From assembly GCA_052093725.1 (NCBI GenBank), contig JBQDHL010000001.1, positions 1-64,000 on the forward strand: a stretch of 64,000 nucleotides of DNA. Reading direction: 5' to 3'. Source of the DNA: Jeotgalicoccus sp052093725 (GTDB taxonomy: Bacteria > Bacillota > Bacilli > Staphylococcales > Salinicoccaceae). Of the stretch, positions 62,097 to 64,000 are shown piece by piece (the first letter of the stretch is position 1; each line of letters opens with the position of its first letter). A program made the translations under genes and the position numbers. Below the pieces are notes generated by a model. That model did not search any database. It was not told the origin of the DNA and saw nothing but the letters and a program-made list of their open reading frames with translations.

Positions 62097-63185
62097 ATGA
62101 CAGTTAAAATCGAAGCACTGACACAAAGCGTGAAAGCAGACTACTCAATTATTTCCGATCCGATGAACATATTTTACTTTACAGGGGTGCATTTAGATCC
62201 GCACGAAAGATTATTGCTCCTTCTAGTCGATAATAAGACGCTGGACACAGCGATGATTTACCCGGCGCTGGACGACGAAACGGTCAAAGCAAATACTGAC
62301 CTTACAACTTATCTGCCGCACGATGACAAGGATGACGCATTCCAGTATGTGTTCGATACAATTGCAGACGATAAAACAGTCGCGGTTGAAGGTGAGCATT
62401 TAATTTATTCGAGATATTTACGCTTAATTGAAAAATATGCCCCTGAAAATATTTCAACGCTGGATGATGAAGTGAATTATCTCCGTGGTAAAAAGAATGA
62501 ACACGATAAAGCTGAGATTCAGCGTGCAGTCGATATGACTGAAAAAGCATTGGAAGATTTAAAAACGATTACTGTAGAAGGGAAAACTGAGATGCAAGTT
62601 TCAGATTTCCTCGTTAAGCAGTTTAAATCATACGGAGCAGTTGGCCCAAGTTTCGGACCGAGTGTACTTGCCGGTAAAAAATCAGCAATGCCTCATGGTG
62701 ATACAGGTACAGACGTAATTCATCGCGGAGATTTCCTGTTAATCGACTTCGGTGTGGTTTCGGATACAGGTTATGTATCGGATATGACGCGCACGTTTAT
62801 CGTGGGAGAAGCGACAGAAAAACAGGAAGAGATTTATAAAACTGTATTGCGCTCAAATCTTGCGGGTATTAAAGCCTCTCAAAAAGGTACGGTAATGGGT
62901 GATATTGACCGTGCATCACGCGACGTGATTGACGATGCAGGATACGGTGAGTATTTCATGCACCGCATCGGGCACGGGCTTGGTCTTGACGTACACGAGT
63001 CACCATCAATTCACGGCGGTAACACGGACAAGCTTGAAGCGGGTCACGTGATGACGATTGAACCGGGAATTTATATTCCTGAAGTCGGCGGTGTGCGTAT
63101 CGAAGATATGCTGTATATTGATGAAGAGACAACGTATAATTTCAATAGTTTTCCAAAAGATTTTGAATCGATGATTATTAAATAA
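62097..63185 (+). CDS. M24-family Xaa-Pro aminopeptidase
   Basis: 362 residues from ATG 62097 (GGAGG about 10 nt upstream; the frame extends to TTG 62079, inside the RBS). Creatinase-like N-terminal domain, then the pita-bread fold with metal ligands in DFGVVSDTGYVSDMTRT, HRIGHGLGLDVHE, and MTIEPGIY, VRIEDM. It follows the S9 peptidase at 18 nt, so the two probably cooperate in degradation of proline-containing peptides. Confidence 0.9.
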   Translation: MTVKIEALTQSVKADYSIISDPMNIFYFTGVHLDPHERLLLLLVDNKTLDTAMIYPALDDETVKANTDLTTYLPHDDKDDAFQYVFDTIADDKTVAVEGEHLIYSRYLRLIEKYAPENISTLDDEVNYLRGKKNEHDKAEIQRAVDMTEKALEDLKTITVEGKTEMQVSDFLVKQFKSYGAVGPSFGPSVLAGKKSAMPHGDTGTDVIHRGDFLLIDFGVVSDTGYVSDMTRTFIVGEATEKQEEIYKTVLRSNLAGIKASQKGTVMGDIDRASRDVIDDAGYGEYFMHRIGHGLGLDVHESPSIHGGNTDKLEAGHVMTIEPGIYIPEVGGVRIEDMLYIDEETTYNFNSFPKDFESMIIK

Positions 63186-63210
63186 TTTAATTTAGGAGCT
63201 GCATGTGATT

Positions 63211-64000
63211 ATGACAAACAAGACTAGAATTGAATCGGATTTCCTTGGGGAAAAAGAAATTGATGATACTGCTTATTACGGTGTTCAAAGCCTTCGTGCT
63301 CTTGAGAACTTCCCGATTACGGGTTACCGTTTAAATACAGATTTAATCCGCGCTTTAGGAATGGTTAAAAAAGCAGCGGCACTTGGAAACTACGCGAACG
63401 GCGTGTTGGAAGAAGATAAAAAAGATGCAATTGTCCAGGCGAGTGAAGAAATTATTGCCGGAAAATTGCATGACGACTTTATCGTCGATCCGATTCAGGG
63501 CGGTGCAGGGACTTCAACGAATATGAACGCTAACGAAGTCATTGCAAACCGTGCACTTGAAATTATGGGACGCGACAAAGGCGACTATGACTTTATCAGT
63601 CCAAATAACCACGTGAACATGTCACAGTCGACAAACGACGCATTCCCGACATCACTGCACGTTGGTCTTTTAATCCATGCAGAAAGCCTGCTTGAGACGA
63701 TGAATACGATGCGTCAGGCATTTGAAGCAAAAGCTGTTGAATTTGACCACGTGATTAAAATGGGACGCACGCACATGCAGGATGCAGTGCCGATTCGTCT
63801 TGGCCAGGAATTCAGTGCATATGCGAAAGTATTATCAAGAGATATCCGCCGCGTATCGAACTCGCTTGAAAACCTTTATGAAATCAATATCGGTGCAACA
63901 GCAGTAGGGACAGGATTAAACGCTGATCAGAAATATATCGATACTGTAGTTGAAGAGCTGAGCAAGATATCGGGATATAAGTTAAAATCTGCTGAAAATT
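63211..64000 (+). CDS. aspA: Aspartate ammonia-lyase (cut by window end)
   Basis: Open to the right edge; about 263 residues seen. YYGVQSLRALENFPITG at the N-terminus, GAGTSTNMNANEVIANRALE and MGRTHMQDAVPIRLGQEF identify the fumarase/aspartase family, and the YGVQ and GAGTS forms favour aspartase over class II fumarase. ATG 63211, or GTG 63205, which is better spaced from AGGAG. Produces fumarate and ammonia from aspartate. Confidence 0.85.
   Translation, partial: MTNKTRIESDFLGEKEIDDTAYYGVQSLRALENFPITGYRLNTDLIRALGMVKKAAALGNYANGVLEEDKKDAIVQASEEIIAGKLHDDFIVDPIQGGAGTSTNMNANEVIANRALEIMGRDKGDYDFISPNNHVNMSQSTNDAFPTSLHVGLLIHAESLLETMNTMRQAFEAKAVEFDHVIKMGRTHMQDAVPIRLGQEFSAYAKVLSRDIRRVSNSLENLYEINIGATAVGTGLNADQKYIDTVVEELSKISGYKLKSAEN

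Overview
The window is a chromosomal segment of a low-to-moderate GC Firmicute of the family Staphylococcaceae. Gene order follows the Staphylococcus/Bacillus core (radA-yacL-gltX-cysE-cysS-mrnC-rlmB-yacP-sigH-rpmG-secE-nusG-rplKAJL-rpoBC-rpsLG-fusA-tuf, then hemQ-pta-lipL, then ywiB-argS). It carries ispD-ispF of the MEP isoprenoid route between yacL and gltX. In Staphylococcus aureus that slot is empty, and mevalonate genes follow the lipL homologue instead. This points to a Salinicoccus/Jeotgalicoccus-like genus rather than Staphylococcus; the genus is an inference.

Layout. 1-1.6 kb: trpE on the minus strand. 1.8-10.8 kb: radA, a PIN/TRAM protein, ispD, ispF and gltX, then a cysteine T-box in front of cysE-cysS-mrnC-rlmB-rae1; a 10-N assembly gap lies in rlmB. 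10.8-27.8 kb: sigH, rpmG, secE, nusG, the L11/L1 and L10/L12 units with leader RNAs, an rRNA/tRNA-type methyltransferase, rpoB, rpoC, rpsL, rpsG, fusA and tuf. 27.8-34.9 kb: three tandem M20D amidohydrolase paralogues on the minus strand, divergent from kbl-tdh (threonine to glycine), then a HAD phosphatase and tadA. 35.2-36.4 kb: an AT-rich NERD-domain nuclease-like gene followed by a five-unit, 41-nt hairpin repeat array. 36.5-39.3 kb (minus): folE2, bshB2, a YojF protein and a PdxK-type kinase. 39.4-41.0 kb: ung and small genes. 41.2-43.8 kb: a GntR-controlled ABC exporter. 43.9-48.2 kb: membrane proteins, an MBL-fold hydrolase and a 40-residue protein. 48.4-57.6 kb: hemQ, pta, lipL, an MFS transporter, ywfO, ywhD, gldA, ywiB and argS. 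57.7-58.2 kb: a 42-nt tandem repeat array broken by 100 N. 58.2-64 kb: an iron/cobalamin-type ABC binding lipoprotein and permease without ATPase, an S9 peptidase, an M24 peptidase and the start of aspA.

Most of the window is conserved housekeeping DNA. The least explained parts are the two hairpin repeat arrays, a perfect 18-bp hairpin at 46.2 kb, an inverted repeat straddling the L10 promoter, the amidohydrolase triplication, and the missing L7Ae-family gene between rpoC and rpsL. I saw no complete insertion sequence, CRISPR array, prophage, tRNA or rRNA gene.
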